Numbered from the stretch's first letter, positions 21,042 to 38,779 are shown. The stretch: DNA of 63,695 nucleotides from Botryococcus braunii (GCA_002005505.1 KV908414.1:460650-524344); one strand, 5' to 3'. Program-made: numbers and translations. The notes: a model not told the origin generated them from the sequence alone.

Positions 21042-23340
21042 TTGCCATGAGGTAGTGACAATTATTCAAAGGTGGATCACGGATGTTGCTAATGGCAGAA
21101 TTAGTAGTGTACGTTAGAAACAATCCTAATTCTGCAGCCAGATGCAACCACATTGTACAATGATTGTGGGAGGTCCTCAAGATAGGGCCCCGGTAATGCA
21201 GCGCCAAGAAGACATTTTTTTGGCTTGTGATTGTTGCATTTTGGGTGTGTACAGTTGAGGCCCAAAAGACTAAAGCTGCAGCAAGAAATGTACGACCATT
21301 GTTTTGGCTTCTGACGCACATGGGATCCTGGCAACTTCACGACACACATGTACATGTACAACAATACAGATGTAGACCCATTCTCTGGGTGCATAACCGT
21401 TGCCATAGGTGAATGCGTTGAAGCTCGCGTGCAATACGTTTTCATCAGTGTTCATCTGGATGTACACTGTGGTGTTTTTAGTGGCATTCCTTCATGTAAA
21501 ATGCACGGCTGATAACCCCCCACTTATCTTTCTGAAGGACTTTTTGATAACAGCATATACGTTTCCTGTACGCACTGGAAAGAAGGAAGCAGTGTCAGAG
21601 AAAGAGAGCAAATGAGAGGACGGGGATTGAAGAAGACCCTGTGGAGATATGCAGCTAGCTAGATACAGGTTAACTGAAATTGTGGGTAAGGGTGGTTTTG
21701 AATCCAGCAGACGAGATCGTGGTGGACAGGCCCTCGATCAATCAACTAGAGACAAAGCTTAAGCCATGATGTAATCCACAATCTTGCCATCTGTCAGTAA
21801 GTTGGCCAAGTCTTTCATTCAGACCTGTGTTTAGGACCTGGGGGATTTGTGGGGTGTATCCTGAGGAGTTGCTGGTCATGGAGTACCGTAATTTGGTTCC
21901 GAAATGGATGACTTCTAAGTCCTTCCCTAAAACGATGGATTATTTGAACACTAGTAAAGAGATTTCAAAGGAAGTGAAAGGAAAGGAAAGGAGATTTCAT
22001 CTGCAAGAGATTGCCCTCGCCGCCCGGTTTGGAACCGTCTTTCCGTGGTCAGGACGTGGAACTCGACCTTTTTTCTGACCCCACCGGGAGCCCTTTTTCC
22101 CATCACGCCGACATCAACGATACTTTACATAATCAGGTTTAACACGAAGTTTCTCGCAAAAAGACCTGTTGATTTCAACTTACACCAGGGAAACCGCTGC
22201 ACTTCTATCTTCTAATCACGAGTTATGCCCTCGCTTTACCTCAGTGTGTTTATGGAGCTTTATGTGACGTTACTGATGTCGATGTAGCACGCTGAAAGTC
22301 GGAGCGGAGTCATATGTGGCTCGAGCGACCTTCCGGTGCTCCGACAGGGCTTGGAGTAGAAGTGAACAGAGAGTATTGATCATTTCATATTGACTGTCGT
22401 GATGCGGACAGTCTCCACACCCGCACAGGCTAGATTGGTGGAGCGCCCGTTGCCTTCAGGACTCGGTGATCTGGTACACCACCGGCCTTTTGCCTCACGT
22501 GGACCTCAACCTGCCATTAAGATTGGTCTAGCATTAATTTATTTGTCTTTAAGTAGTAACTCCTCGCGCAAAAACTTTAAATTACCATCGTGCGTGGGTA
22601 CTGAGCACGATGATTTGATTCGGGCTCGACCATTCCTGTACATGCCCTTACCCAATTTACTTATTTGACCCACAGACATTATTCCAAATTAGGCGTATTC
22701 TTAAAGTAAAGGAACCCGTGGCTTGGACTCAAAGAGTCTACCATCTTATCAACGTCACAGAAACTGGACGCTAGCATCTTTGTGTGGCCAATTAGAGCGA
22801 CTGAAGCTGATGTTGACCTGGATCCTGTATGTTTACCTGTATGTTTGATACAAAGTAAATGAATCATCGCTTTTGATGATGCTTGACTCCCTTTGTAGGT
22901 CAGGTGTAGCATCAGGAATCACTAAGCGGCAGTAAAGTGCTCCAAGGGCCTGCTGGCACACCGTTCCATCATTTGTTTCTTCAATTCTGGCCGCTGAAGC
23001 TCGGCACCTATGCATCTAGAGCCGGGATGGTCTGATTTAAGGATGTTATGATGGAGAAATGGTAATACAAGAGTGCCATAGGTGGCATGTGATCTAATCG
23101 AACGGACAAGTTATGATTCTTCCCTCTGGGTTTGGTCTGGCAGGAGCATCAGGTTTGTGTCTCTACAGAGGAGTAAAGTGCTATGTAAACAGCATACCCA
23201 TGGGCCGTATGCTACCAAGGGGGGAATGGCCAGATGCCAGATACTTGTGTCTTGGAGGGGGATGTCCACATGCGATCACATTTCTAAAATCCCTCCATGG
23301 AAATGAGTTCCATGTGTTGCATATGTTGCATTGTGTGCAG
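21042..23340 (+). other. 3' flank of copy 2 and 5' region of copy 3
   Basis: 21042-21430 continues the copy 2 unit, matching 13600-13940. 21440-22300 shows nothing I can name. From about 22400 the sequence weakly matches the 5' region of copies 1 and 2, for instance CTTCAGGACTCGGTGATCTG at 22456, so copy 3 is a more diverged unit. A frame at 23113-23280 resembles the copy 1 segment near 11354 (PASGANPARAYPLS against LPSGFGLAGASGLC), hinting at an upstream exon. Confidence 0.4.
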
Positions 23341-23579
23341 AGGGAGTTGGAGAGAAAGTACTTGATGTGGCGTGGGCTCAAGCACATACCAGCAGATCGT
23401 ACAGCATACCTTTGCGCCTTCTTCATCAATACCTACAATCTGTGCACCCTGCCTGGCTGGACGAAATTGGTAACTGCAGGAGCATTTGCAAGTACTGCCA
23501 GCCTCAGCACGGGACTAGGGCTGCTCCTCTTCTCTCCTTCCACTTATGCACAGTACCGCGAGATCATCGCAGCGACACA
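23341..23579 (+). CDS. Tandem membrane-protein gene, copy 3, penultimate exon
   Basis: This 239-nt exon follows TGTGCAG and precedes GTGCGT. It encodes RELERKYLMWRGLKH, TLPGWTKLVTAGAF and LSTGLGLLLFSPSTYAQY, ending EIIAAT plus two bases of a codon. Length and phases equal those of copies 1, 2 and 4 although the sequence is clearly more diverged, so coding constraint has held the exon. The joint to 24972 gives ATQWYSCPLLMLD. The frame is intact. Confidence 0.77.
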
Positions 23580-24971
<1,392 letters not shown>

Positions 24972-25647
24972 GTGGTACAGCTGCCCGCTGCTTATGCTGG
25001 ACAGTCATCTCATACTAGAACGGGCAAGGACCTTACTGCCGCTTTTCCCTTCCAGAATCCCGTGGCTGCTTCTTCTCTTCAAGTGGCCGCCCTATCTCCT
25101 CCTCGCCATGGCCTTCCCTGTCGTGGCAGCCTGGATTCCCCTTGTGCAGCTGGTTTCCCTCTTTCTGATGAACCTCAGCTCACTCCACGCTTTGGCGGTC
25201 TACGGAAATGAGCTCCTGGCTAGCCCTTTGGTTCTGCAAACATGCAAGGCCGCAGAGGCTGCCCTCACCCAACCTGTGCGCTCGGCAACAGGGATGTGCA
25301 GCTCTGCGGTTGCTCATTCCCTGTTCGCGGTGTCGGCGGAGGATGGCCAGGCGGCTTCCTGCAGACGGTACGTCTTTGGCATGTGGCTCCTGTGCCAGTA
25401 TCTGGTGTTCTGGTTGACGCTGTTGTGGCACGCGCGGCGGGAGCGGAAGGAGCGAGAGCAGTTCCTGCACACACTGGGCTTCGAGGGAAGCGTCACGTGG
25501 CCCATGTTCAGGGTGATGCTCATGGAGATTTTGGCCATCCAAGCGTTTGTGACCATCCTCTTCATGCTGTTCCTTGAAGACATCGTTGAGGGGCCCAGCA
25601 GGTACGGCCTCCAAGGGGATGCCACCAAATGGGACCTTGCCAAATGA
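24972..25647 (+). CDS. Tandem membrane-protein gene, copy 3, last exon
   Basis: This 676-nt exon begins in phase 2 after CTGCAG and reads WYSCPLLMLDSHLILERAR. The hydrophobic blocks FKWPPYLLLAMAFPVV, VQLVSLFLMNLSSLH and CRRYVFGMWLLCQYLVFW are kept, as is RRERKEREQFLHTLG and the last helix up to FMLFLEDIVEG. The C-terminus is longer than in copies 1 and 2 (to KWDLAK) and has no G-rich repeat after it. The GC content is higher than in copies 1 and 2. The variable loop between residues matching the two conserved Cys is longer. The frame is intact; function is unknown. Confidence 0.8.
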
Positions 25648-28600
25648 GGACCTCCCGAAGGGGTCTGCAGCTTCTTCTGAAGACTCCTTGGGAGGGCTTG
25701 TGTCTCAGCTCAAATTTCAGACTGCTTCCTAATTGCCCCGACATCCCATGCTCATACCAAGATCTTCACTCTTGGCAGCTCGTTTTGACCTCTTGGGAAG
25801 GGAGATAGGGGTGTTGTGTATGAGAGGTATGAGAGGAGAGTTGAAGAGTTGGGAGGAGGTAGTGAGGGCGACTGTGCGGGAGGCTTCCCCACACACGGTC
25901 GTTGGACAACACGCAGGCTCCTCTGTGCTTTTTGGCATTTGGAGAACAGTCCACCCTAGGGTTTGAAACTTCATAATCCTGATGTCAATAATCCCTGGAG
26001 GCATTTGCTATGTATGTATCTTGCAGTTTTGGTGAGTAGACATGGTGCCAATTGAGGTTGTTCCACTTTTTGATCGAAGGTTCAGGAGGTGGAATCGCAG
26101 GGAAAAAATTCGGATGTATTTCCCAGCATATTTTAGATTTTACAAGTAGATCAGCATTGTATTTGTTGTGGGCTGCTCAAACAAAAGGAAAATAACGACA
26201 AGAATGCAACATTTCAGTGGCCCAAATTTCTGGGCACCTAATTCTGTATGTGACTTAAGCTAATAGGATATGCATATCCTATTAAACGCTGAGGTATAAC
26301 ATTCCTGTCATATTTTTGAAGTCCTAGATGTGTCCAAAAAAGCATGTTTTGGGGCAAGTTTGGCCTACAGTCCGTTATCACATTTGTTCCTAAACACAGT
26401 CCTGCCTTACCTAGCTATGGTCCTACATGCAACTGGATTAGCTTCTCCTGAAAATCTACTGTGAATCTCTCACAATGGCGTGCAATGGAAAGTCACCACA
26501 ATTCTTTTAAGGCCTGATGGCTTCGAATTGAACCGCGCCAGTACCTGCAGGGTGGTGCCATTTTTCCGTTTGGGAAAACAGGGGCAAAAGTTGTGACGGC
26601 GTTGAAGCCGACTTCCTAATTATGTATTGCTTTTTTAGGTATTGGGAGCTTAATTTCAGTGATACATGCTGACACCTTGGCAGGCTTTGCAACTGCAGAT
26701 GTTATAGCGTCTCTATAAAAGGTGTAGCATGAAGTATTGTGTTGTCGGCACAGCATAGCAATACGTAGCTTACTTGTTCAGCAATTGAGCTAGAGAGAAA
26801 TGCGAAACCGCATGGGATGAGTGAACACCTGGACTGACAAATTTGGCAAAACCAGGTACCACTGTTAGCAAATTAGGGTACTGGCACAAGCATAGCTGGT
26901 GCTAGTACTATTTGTGATGAGATGCTGCACACCAGATGTTGCAACGATTGGGGCCGAAGGGAGTAAACCCTTTCAGAAGTTGACACTGGAAGGATGAAAT
27001 CTACCGTTGCGTCAATGTGTGAATTATATTCATACATCAAATGAATTAGATCTTGTCCCTACATATTGTCTCCAACATCTGGGATACACCGCGAGAGGCA
27101 GTCAAGTCCTTAAGATTTTCAACAAGGCTAATTGGGCAACTCTCGATCAATGCGTTACTGCCTCACACCGCGACTGATTGTCAGAGCAGAACCTTCTTGT
27201 TCCTTTGACAATCGCCCCCCCCCCCCCCCCAAAAAAAAGGCAAATGCATTGTCTCACTTGATCGTTTTGAATCGTGAGCAATGCCGGACTGCGTGTCCGC
27301 CCTGCATGTGTGAGTGTACGTGTCTCGATGGTGCCCGTGCACTGCGTGGCGGGCATTGCCTAGTGTGGATATTGCGCATCCGTACATACGGACATGATTT
27401 CTTCCCTTGCAAAGTTAGATGAGGTCATGGATATGGGGATCTGACCACATTGAGTCCACGGCAATTTTTGTCCCAACATTCGTTGGGGGAAGAGCTGCTA
27501 CTCCCTGTTGTGTATACTAGCGGTTCAGAATTGCAAAATCTAACGACACGTGTTTTTGGCAAAGATCTCGTATGATGTACAAAAAGGATGGCTAAGCAAG
27601 CATCTTTGGGTATACTTCGATATCGCATCGATGGAACACCGGTCTCTGCATGTAGCTGTACTGCTAGGTAATTTATTCTGAGTTGGACGAGACTCAGACA
27701 ACGGGGTGACATTGATAGGTAGATGAAGGATCCATTAAGAGAGTAATAGCCACCCAGATGCGGGCGGAACTAGGTTGAGTTGGCGGAAAGAGGCCTCAAC
27801 ATAAGTGCATTTCTGGTCAGGAATGCAAGGGGTGAAATATATCCATATAATTAGGATAGTACAGGACTGAACTTATGTCACAAGTAGTGGAGAGGCTTAT
27901 GTGCTTGAGGGCTGACTTACGGGTTGAGTATGCAATAATGAATTGCTGTGTGTGCGAGTGACGATACAGGCCTGTCCTTTCGGGTTGGGACCAGGCTGAA
28001 CGCAGAAACACCATTGTCTTATTTCATTTTGTTCGATGAGGGGACATTAATCAGACAGCCAACCTGCAACCTCGTATTTACGTTGAAGGCCCGGAATCTT
28101 GTAGGCCGTGTATGTCATAGGAGTTGCAACATTTTGGGTGGTCGTAGTTGCTTCGCCCTGTTCAGGACGGACATGTCCTCTCGTCTGCGCTGTGAGGCAA
28201 GTTGTTTATGGATAGCACAGGACCGGCCCTTTACATGCCAGTTCAAACATCATCAGCGCATACAGGTCTGTTCCTGACATAGATGCGCCGAAAACTATAA
28301 AAGGACGTTCTGCGCAGCGAGTCCCCAGCTTCTTTGACATGCGAATCCTTTCTATGGGTCTAATGTGCGACAGGATTTCAGGTTCATCGCAAAACGATTG
28401 GCACAATACTGTCATCATCCTTCTCGGCAGGGAGGGAGTGTTGTGTATTGAGAGAGAGCGTAAGGTACGGATCCGGATGTACGGATGTACATGTACGTAA
28501 GTATGTGTGCTCTCTCTGATTCAGATCATTGGTTTTAGGCACGTCACTTGATTGGACGAAGGGACATATGATGTGCGTAAGAAAACGCCTGCATCAGGAC

Positions 28601-28908
28601 ACAAAAATTGCTGCTATGTATTAGGAGACGTGGAGAGAGAGCTCTCCATGGGAGGTTTGGGTTCATAGCCCATGATGCAAGTACAGGTCTCGGTCAATGA
28701 AGTTCAAGGAACTGTGATAGAGATCCTATCGAGAGTGTACACGTTTATTGTAAGACTGTGAGATATAGCATGAGTCTGTATCTCGTGAGTGTGAAAAGTG
28801 TACTTCACATTTAGGGTGTGGTGATAAAGTACGCCTTTCTGCTATGATCTGTGATCGTGCATAACGCGAGATTGAGCTGAGAGGGGCTGTTCGGCAGATG
28901 GCTCGTCA
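25648..28908. other. Intergenic stretch, no gene supported
   Basis: I see no frame with a known motif. A perfect 24-bp palindrome (TAATAGGATATG and its complement) lies at 26261-26284. A C18 run followed by A8 lies at about 27213-27238. Short purine tracts occur near 28449 and 28630. Nothing else stands out. Confidence 0.4.
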
Positions 28909-29694
28909 GACAGTTGGGATGTCTAAAGAAGTCGCCTGGAGTCCTATTTTGTGTGACTGCGCGAAAGGACCTGTCTGGATAACTCTGCCGAGATATTGCT
29001 CGAGTTCGTAGCATGCGTTGCTTTGCATCTTAGAGTGACTGAGAATATCAGTAAGCCCCGGTGTTGAGTAATTGTCGCAGCTATTGATCACGTTAGACCA
29101 ATAGCGTGCTGGTCAGTGGTTATGTTCATTTAGCCGTAAGAACTAAATGTCATCAATGTTGTGCAGGGAGTTGTGTTGCTGTCTGTTGTATGACAGTGGT
29201 GGCTGCATAAGTGTAGTGTTTACACGGGTTTGCAGCGGTGCGAACAACTACTGGAACGCATGTATTGATGGAAAGACATTGTGTTGTTTAGTTACTGTCG
29301 TAAGAATGTTACTTAAGGTTTGCGATGGCGTTATACGTGCAGGTGATCAGTTGACGATAGCACGATCGTAACTGATGCTTGCGTAAGGTAATAACATATG
29401 CACACACCATGTAACTAAGACAGTTGGGATTTCTACAGTAGTCGCCTGGAGTCCTATTTTGTGTGACTGCACGAAAGGACATGTCTGGATAACTCTGCCT
29501 AGATATTACTTGAGTTCGTAGCATGCGTTGCTTTGCATGTTAAAGTGACTGAGAATATCGGGAGTTGTGTTGCTGTCTGTTGTATGACAGTGGTGGCTGC
29601 ATAAGTGCAGTGTTTACACGGGTTGGCAGCGGTGTTCTGTTGACGATAGCACGATCGTAACTGATGCTTCCGTAAGGTAGTAACATATGCTTAC
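28909..29694 (+). repeat. Imperfect tandem duplication of a three-block segment
   Basis: Three blocks occur in order and then again: a block with GTCGCCTGGAGTCCTATTTT at 28909-29055 and 29419-29560, a block with GTTGTGTTGCTGTCTGTTGT at 29165-29250 and 29558-29636, and a block with GACGATAGCACGATCG at 29350-29402 and 29638-29694. The second round lacks the spacer between blocks one and two. It may be the remains of a repeat element; no coding frame is supported. Confidence 0.6.
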
Positions 29695-31868
<2,174 letters not shown>

Positions 31869-32312
31869 TTGTCTTCTACCACTGAAAACTGGGCTCACGT
31901 TATCAGTAATCTCAGGGTAATGTTATGGTCCTTCAAGAAGTCGTACTTTCTCACGTCCTCTAAGCAGGAAGTTTGCTCATGTGCTGGACCGCCAATAGCT
32001 GTTGTTGGCATGAATTTACAGCCTGACATAGAAAGGCACTCACTTGCAGATGACTTCGGAATGACTCTGGGGATGCTGCAGAACCGTCTGCTTACTTTTT
32101 CTTTTTCCTTATCCCTATACTATTTCAGGGCTCCGTGGCTGAATCAATTTTTGCAAACGTTCTCCAGCCTTCCTTCTCAAGAGACCTACGATGACCTCTT
32201 ATTGTCATTGCATTGCATCCTTCTCTTCTTTCTTAGGTCTCCTCGCTCCTTCCTTGAATCTCCTTCCTGTGGTCTGGATCTCGAGTTCAGTATATTGTGG
32301 ATCGTGTCTGTG

Positions 32313-32373
<61 letters not shown>

Positions 32374-32952
32374 TGGGGGTGTGTGTGTGTGTGTGGGGGG
32401 GGGGGTGTGTGTGGGGGTGTGTGTGTGCGGGTGTGTGCGTGCGCGCGCGCACACGCAGGCGGAGAGGCGCGGATGTAGGTGTGTGCTGCAATGAAACTTC
32501 TCCTCCTTGTCGATGGATTGTCATCCCAATAGTCGACCTTCGTGTCTCAGATCATTTATTGGAAGGGCCTGCTGACCCATGGTCTACCCCATAGTCGCTT
32601 CCTTCATGCGTTGGTAAACGGATGTCTGTTCGCCCCGATGCAGAGCCTACATGGCCTTAAACGAATTTCAAAAGTCTCGTTGTCACAGGGCCGTACCGAA
32701 GTACTCGTGGAGATAATGGATGCACCCAGCCATTGAAATCAATCATGAGTCGTTCCTCTGGTTTTAAGTTTGCTGGAGAATGTCTTATGTGTCACAATGC
32801 TGGAGAAAGTGTGGTTGAATGCAAGCTGTCTGCATGCCCACACGTGTTATTCTCTGAATCAGATTGGTTTCTTGTGACCACCATATATGTAACCCACAAG
32901 ATGCACGCAGGTTGCCGCGCCGGAACGTGTGCGTGTGCGTGCCTGCATGTGG

Positions 32953-33048
<96 letters not shown>

Positions 33049-33296
33049 ATGTGTGTGTGTGTGTGCGTGTGCGTGCAAGTGTGTGTTTGTGTGCGTGTAA
33101 TGGGGGTGTATGTTTGTGTGCAAGCGCGCCCGCGCACACACACACACACATGCCCCCCCCACCCCCCCAAAAAAAACAAGACCCTGTGCTTGTTCAAGGT
33201 AAGCGATGTGGGGTGAGCGGCAGACGAATTTGTCGCTGATGTTAACGCTGTTCAAGGACTGTCCCTGATTAGCATTTCCAATGCACTGGCACGCAG
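31869..33296 (+). other. Region upstream of copy 4 with two GT tracts
   Basis: (GT)n tracts lie at 32315-32445, ending in GTGCGTGCGCGCGCGCACAC, and at 32955-33165, ending in CGCGCCCGCGCACACA. Both combine GT and CG alternation, which favours Z-DNA. A pyrimidine-rich stretch followed by TATTTCAG|GGCTCCG at about 32127 looks like an acceptor, but I cannot assign an exon to copy 4 from it. Confidence 0.4.
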
Positions 33297-33535
33297 CGGG
33301 AGCTGGAGAGGAAGTACTTGACATGGCGGGGGTTCAAGCACATTTCCTCTGATCGGGCAGCGTACCTCAGCTTGTTGGCGCTGGTAGCCATGCATATGTG
33401 GACCTCCACAACGTGGACAGCACTGCTGGCTGCAGGAGCATGTGCCAGTATTGCCAGCCTCAGCACGGGACTAGGACTGCTCCTGTACTGCCCTTCCACT
33501 TATGCACAGTACCGCGAAATCATCGTAGCCACACA
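33297..33535 (+). CDS. Tandem membrane-protein gene, copy 4, penultimate exon
   Basis: The fourth 239-nt exon follows CACGCAG and precedes GTGCGT. It encodes RELERKYLTWRGFKHISSD, a hydrophobic stretch, WTALLAAGACASIASLSTG and LGLLLYCPSTYAQY, ending EIIVAT plus two bases. It is closest to copy 3. Phases and length match the other copies exactly. The joint to 34901 gives ATQFYILPLVLLDKH. The frame is intact. Confidence 0.77.
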
Positions 33536-34900
<1,365 letters not shown>

Positions 34901-35549
34901 GTTCTACATTCTTCCGCTCGTGCTCCTGGACAAGCACCAGTTCCTGGAGCGGGGGCGGGTACGGCTGCTGGGCTCGACCCTCAGGGGCATCGGGATCATG
35001 CTCTTCTTCAAATGGCCACCGTACCTGCTACTCACCCGGGCCTTCCCCGTGGTGGCCGTTTGGGCCCCCTACGTTCAGCTCATTTCCCTCCTCATGCTCA
35101 ATGTGGGTACAGTACATGCGCTTTTGGTCTACGGCAACGAACTCTTGGCGAGCCCTGGGGTCATGCCAACGTGCAAGTTGATAGATACCGTCCTCACAGG
35201 CCGTCTGGGCCTCCTGACGGTACTGCGGAGGCTTTCGGGCGCTTGCCCGTACCTGCTGCCCGCAAGGGTAGCGGCGGCCGGCGGGGCACTGCCCTGCCGG
35301 CGGTACATTTTTGGCATGTGGATCATGGGCCAGGTCGCGGTCTTCTGGCTGACGCTGTTCGAGCACGCCGGGAGCGAGCGCAAGCAGCGGGCCCAGTTCT
35401 TGGCCTCCCTGGGGGTCCCGGGACCGGTCACCTGGCCATTGTTCAGAGACATGGTGGTGCGGGTAGTGGGGGTGCAGCTGCTGGTGGCGCTCTTCTTTGT
35501 ACTGTTCCTTGAGGACCTGCTTGAGGGTTTGAATCTCGTGACATTTTGA
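34901..35549 (+). CDS. Tandem membrane-protein gene, copy 4, last exon
   Basis: This 649-nt exon begins in phase 2 after CCGCAG and reads FYILPLVLLDKHQFLERGRV; the usual WY is FY here. It keeps FKWPPYLLLTRAFPVV, VQLISLLMLNVGTVH, the loop, CRRYIFGMWIMGQVAVFW, SERKQRAQFLASLGVPG and a last helix to FFVLFLEDLLEG. The stop is at 35547-35549. It is much more GC-rich than copies 1 and 2, mainly at third positions, which points to a long separate history or a different local base bias. The frame is intact; the role is unknown. Confidence 0.8.
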
Positions 35550-35790
35550 GGGGATGGGGGAGCGACCCTTTGGGGGAATGGGGGAGCGGCCGTTCGGGGG
35601 AATGGGGGAGCGACCGTTTGGGGGAATGGGGGAGCGGCCGTTTGGGGGGATGGGGGAGCGACCTCTTGGGGAATTAGGAGAGCGACCCTTTTTGGGGGGA
35701 TGTGGCAGCGACCCTTCCGGGGGATGGGGGAGCGACCTTTGGGGAGGGTGGGGGAGCGACCTTTCGGGGGATCGGACAGTGACCCCCCCC
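35548..35790 (+). repeat. 24-bp G-rich minisatellite directly after copy 4
   Basis: About nine units near ATGGGGGAGCGACCGTTTGG start right at the stop codon of copy 4. Because the unit is 24 bp it keeps one frame open (MGERPFGG repeated) on the plus strand and a proline-rich one on the minus strand. I do not regard either as a gene. The G5 runs are quadruplex-prone. Confidence 0.75.
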
Positions 35791-36520
35791 CCCCCCCGCG
35801 GGGGAGGGGGTGGTGGGGCTTGGCAGGGAGTACAATGGGTTGTGGTGTTGACTGGTACTTTGCGTGGCAGTGAAACGGTTGTCGAGCGGGGCTTTGACGG
35901 GCAGTACATTGTTATGATATCAATGGGGAGGATTTGTCGTCGGAGCAAGGCTTTGACCGCTGAGGGGCGCTCTCGAGACCTTTGAGGGGCCCTCAGATCT
36001 GCTGGGGGTTGCCGTGGTCTGGGTGTTGAGCGTGGCTTTGGCTGGCAGCAGCATGAAAGAAACATGCGAGGGGCTTTTGCCGGCAGAAGAATGCAGAGAT
36101 TGTTCTGGGAGACTTTGCTGCAGGTACAATGGGTCAACCCAGGAACAGGGACTCTGCCTGCAGTACAATAATCCGCCGTACAAGCCTTGAAAGCAACCTT
36201 GCCTGCGGTACAGTGATTACAGATCTGTCGGGACTTTACGGTGGGGTAGCCTGCATGGGATTCAGGGGGAAGAATGGGGTAATGGTGTATGGAGGAGGAG
36301 GAGGAGGAGGAGGAGGCGGAGGAAAATGAGGAGGACGAGGAGGAGGAGGTTACATAGTATCAGCCAATGAGGCTGGTGAACTGGAGCAGCTTGCAGTAAG
36401 CAAGAGAGTTATCACATGCGATGGAGCAAGTTGAAGCAGACTTGGGAAGGACCGGTGGTAGGGGGTCCTCCTGGTGGGTTGGTTGAGAAATATGAAGAGT
36501 GGTTTGCTTTGCAAGCATGC
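35791..36520. other. Intergenic, no gene supported
   Basis: A C run of 15 is at about 35784-35799 and a GGA triplet tract at 36290-36350. Repeated phrases such as GGGGCTTTTGCCGGCAG and GCTTTGGCTGGCAGCA between 35870 and 36200 suggest an old degenerate repeat of about 70-80 bp. No coding signal is visible. Confidence 0.35.
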
Positions 36521-36524
36521 AGAG

Positions 36525-37140
36525 TTGTGTGGCAGGTAATATACAGGAGTCGTTGCTTGGGCAACATGCAGGGGTTGTCTAACTAGGTAACACGCAGGGG
36601 TTGTCTAATTAGCTAACATGCAGGGGTTGTCTACATCGGTACAAAATGCAGGGGTTGTCTAAATAGCTGACACACAGAAGTTGTCTACTAAGGTGAGATG
36701 CAGGGGTTGTCTAATTAGGTAACATGCAGGGGTTGTCTAATTGGCTAACATGCAAAGAGTTGTCCACTTGGGTGAAATGCAGGGGTTGTCTTATTAGCTA
36801 CCATGCAGGAGCTGTCTACTTAGATTACATGCAGGGTCTTATGCTTGGGCAACATGCAGCGTTGCCAACTTAGCTAACAAGCATAGTTGTCTGCTTATGT
36901 AATATGCAGAGTCGTTTGCTTGGACAACATGCAGGGTCTTGTGGTTGGGCATTATTCAGAGCTGTCTGCAGTTGGGCATTATTCAGGGCTGTTTGCTTAG
37001 GTAACATGCAGAGTTGCCTGCTTAGGTAAAAAGCAGGGTTGTCTGCTTGGGCAACATGCAGCGTTTTCTGATTAGGCAACGTGCGACGTTGTTTGCTTAG
37101 GCTGCATGCAGAGGTCTCTGCTTGGGCAACATGCGGGGCT
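36525..37140 (+). repeat. Minisatellite of about 26 bp, array 1
   Basis: More than 20 imperfect units follow the pattern ACATGCAGGGGTTGTCTAAT plus TAGCTA. The same unit resumes at 37990-38620, so the two arrays may have been one before 850 bp of other sequence came between them. Confidence 0.7.
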
Positions 37141-37989
37141 GTTTAGAAAAAAGTTAAAGTGTGCATGACCCGGCACACGCGGAGATGAGATTATATAAGC
37201 ACCACCAATACTCCCCGTGGTCCCCATACATACACGAAGTGCCTTGGCCTCCACCCAGCATAACCAAGCCCTTGAAGAAAATCACAGACCGACCAATGTG
37301 CATACAATTAGTTCCTGGTTTGTGGTGGACGGCGACCCCGTCATCCGGATAGAGCCACAGCATCCCCAGCACCCTGTGGATGTACACGGAAACAGGGACG
37401 TGGTATAGAAGTGAAGGTTGTATTACCTAACAGGGGGATGCTTACCCTAGGTTATGAGTGAGTACACGGTTAAAATAGTGAGAACTGTTATTGGAACATG
37501 CCTATGGGGTCTGCACCGTACCTGTGTCTATAGGTTTGGGTGGGAATTCTGATTGCAGATGTGATCAGTATCTGAACCAGAATCCCGTGTACGTGGATGC
37601 AAGTCAATAGCGTGTTTTTGTGTCTTGGCAATTCCCTCTTTATGCATTCATGGGAATTTAAGTGTCAGTCAAACTAGGTTTTGGCAATATGTATGGGCCA
37701 CAACAACCCTTATGTTCGACAGGGTTAAAACAAAGTAAACCGGAAAGACGTATGCACCGCAAATATTGGGGACAGAGTTTCGTTTGGTTGACTATGTAGC
37801 GGCAGATCCTGCCCATGGCGAACCCTAAAGTATCCAGATGACTCTCAATCGTGTTCTCCGTAACCGGAGATAACATACATGCTACATACGATAGCAAAGA
37901 ACTGAATAACATGAAAAATAGGATGGAAAGGCGCGCTATTCGGAGGTGAACTGTGGCTTCGGTAGACCGGTTGACCACCGCCAACATCC
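37141..37989. other. Sequence separating the two 26-bp arrays
   Basis: This 850-bp block is not repetitive and holds no convincing gene. It interrupts otherwise similar minisatellite DNA, so it may be an insertion. I found no clear inverted ends or target duplication. Confidence 0.35.
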
Positions 37990-38620
37990 TGTTTGCTGTT
38001 TGCTTACATAACATGCAGAGTTGTCTGCTGAGGCAATGTGCAGAGCTGTTTGATTACATAACATGCAGAGTTGCTTGCGAAGCCCGCACCAGAGTTGTCT
38101 GCTTGGGCAACATGCAGAGTTGTTCGATTAGGCAATGTGCAAAGTTGTTCACTTGGGCATTATGCAAAGCACTATGCTCGTACAACTTGCAAAAGTTTTG
38201 GGTCGGCAGTATGTAGATCTGCTCTACATGTAGAGTGTGGACTGCGGAACCTACACTCTTGTGTAGTTTCCGCTCCACACTGTACATGTAGAAATGTGTT
38301 GGCACAGTTGCAGAAGTTTTCGGTGGCCGAAATGTGGTTGGAGTAGATTCCTTGCCAAGTTGGGCAACAAGCGGGAGTGTGTGCTAGCATGCACACAACT
38401 CCGGTAGGGCAGATTGCAAACGTGTGTGCTCGGGCAAGTGCGCAGCGGTTTGCCTGAGCAACATGCAGAGTTCTGTGTTAGCGCGATATGCAGAAAAGCC
38501 TGCTGGACAAAATGCAAATATTTCTCTTGGAACATTCTGCAAAGTGGGGAACTCTGCAAATTTGCCTGCTGGGGCAATATGCAGAGAGGCCTACTTCGGC
38601 ACTCGAGAGGACTTCGTTCC
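37990..38620 (+). repeat. Minisatellite of about 26 bp, array 2 (more degenerate)
   Basis: Units such as GGCAACATGCAGAGTTGT continue the repeat family of 36525-37140, with more substitutions and indels, and fade out near 38620. Confidence 0.6.
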
Positions 38621-38779
38621 ACTCGGTGCGAAGCTTTTGAACTCTAGAAAACGTGCAGCTTATTGTACTTGGAAACGTATATTGTCTTGGGTTAGGCAAC
38701 ATGATACGGTATGTACCGTCTGTACAGATAGCGATAGTGATGTATTGATATTGATCTATGGGAGAGCGATATCCCTGTC

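Noticed and set aside
35554..35985. Octapeptide-repeat protein (MGERPFGG)n
   Set aside because: The frame exists because the minisatellite unit is 24 bp. It begins at the copy 4 stop codon and has no conserved continuation.
36525..38620. CRISPR-like array
   Set aside because: Units are contiguous imperfect repeats without unique spacers, and the DNA is eukaryotic.
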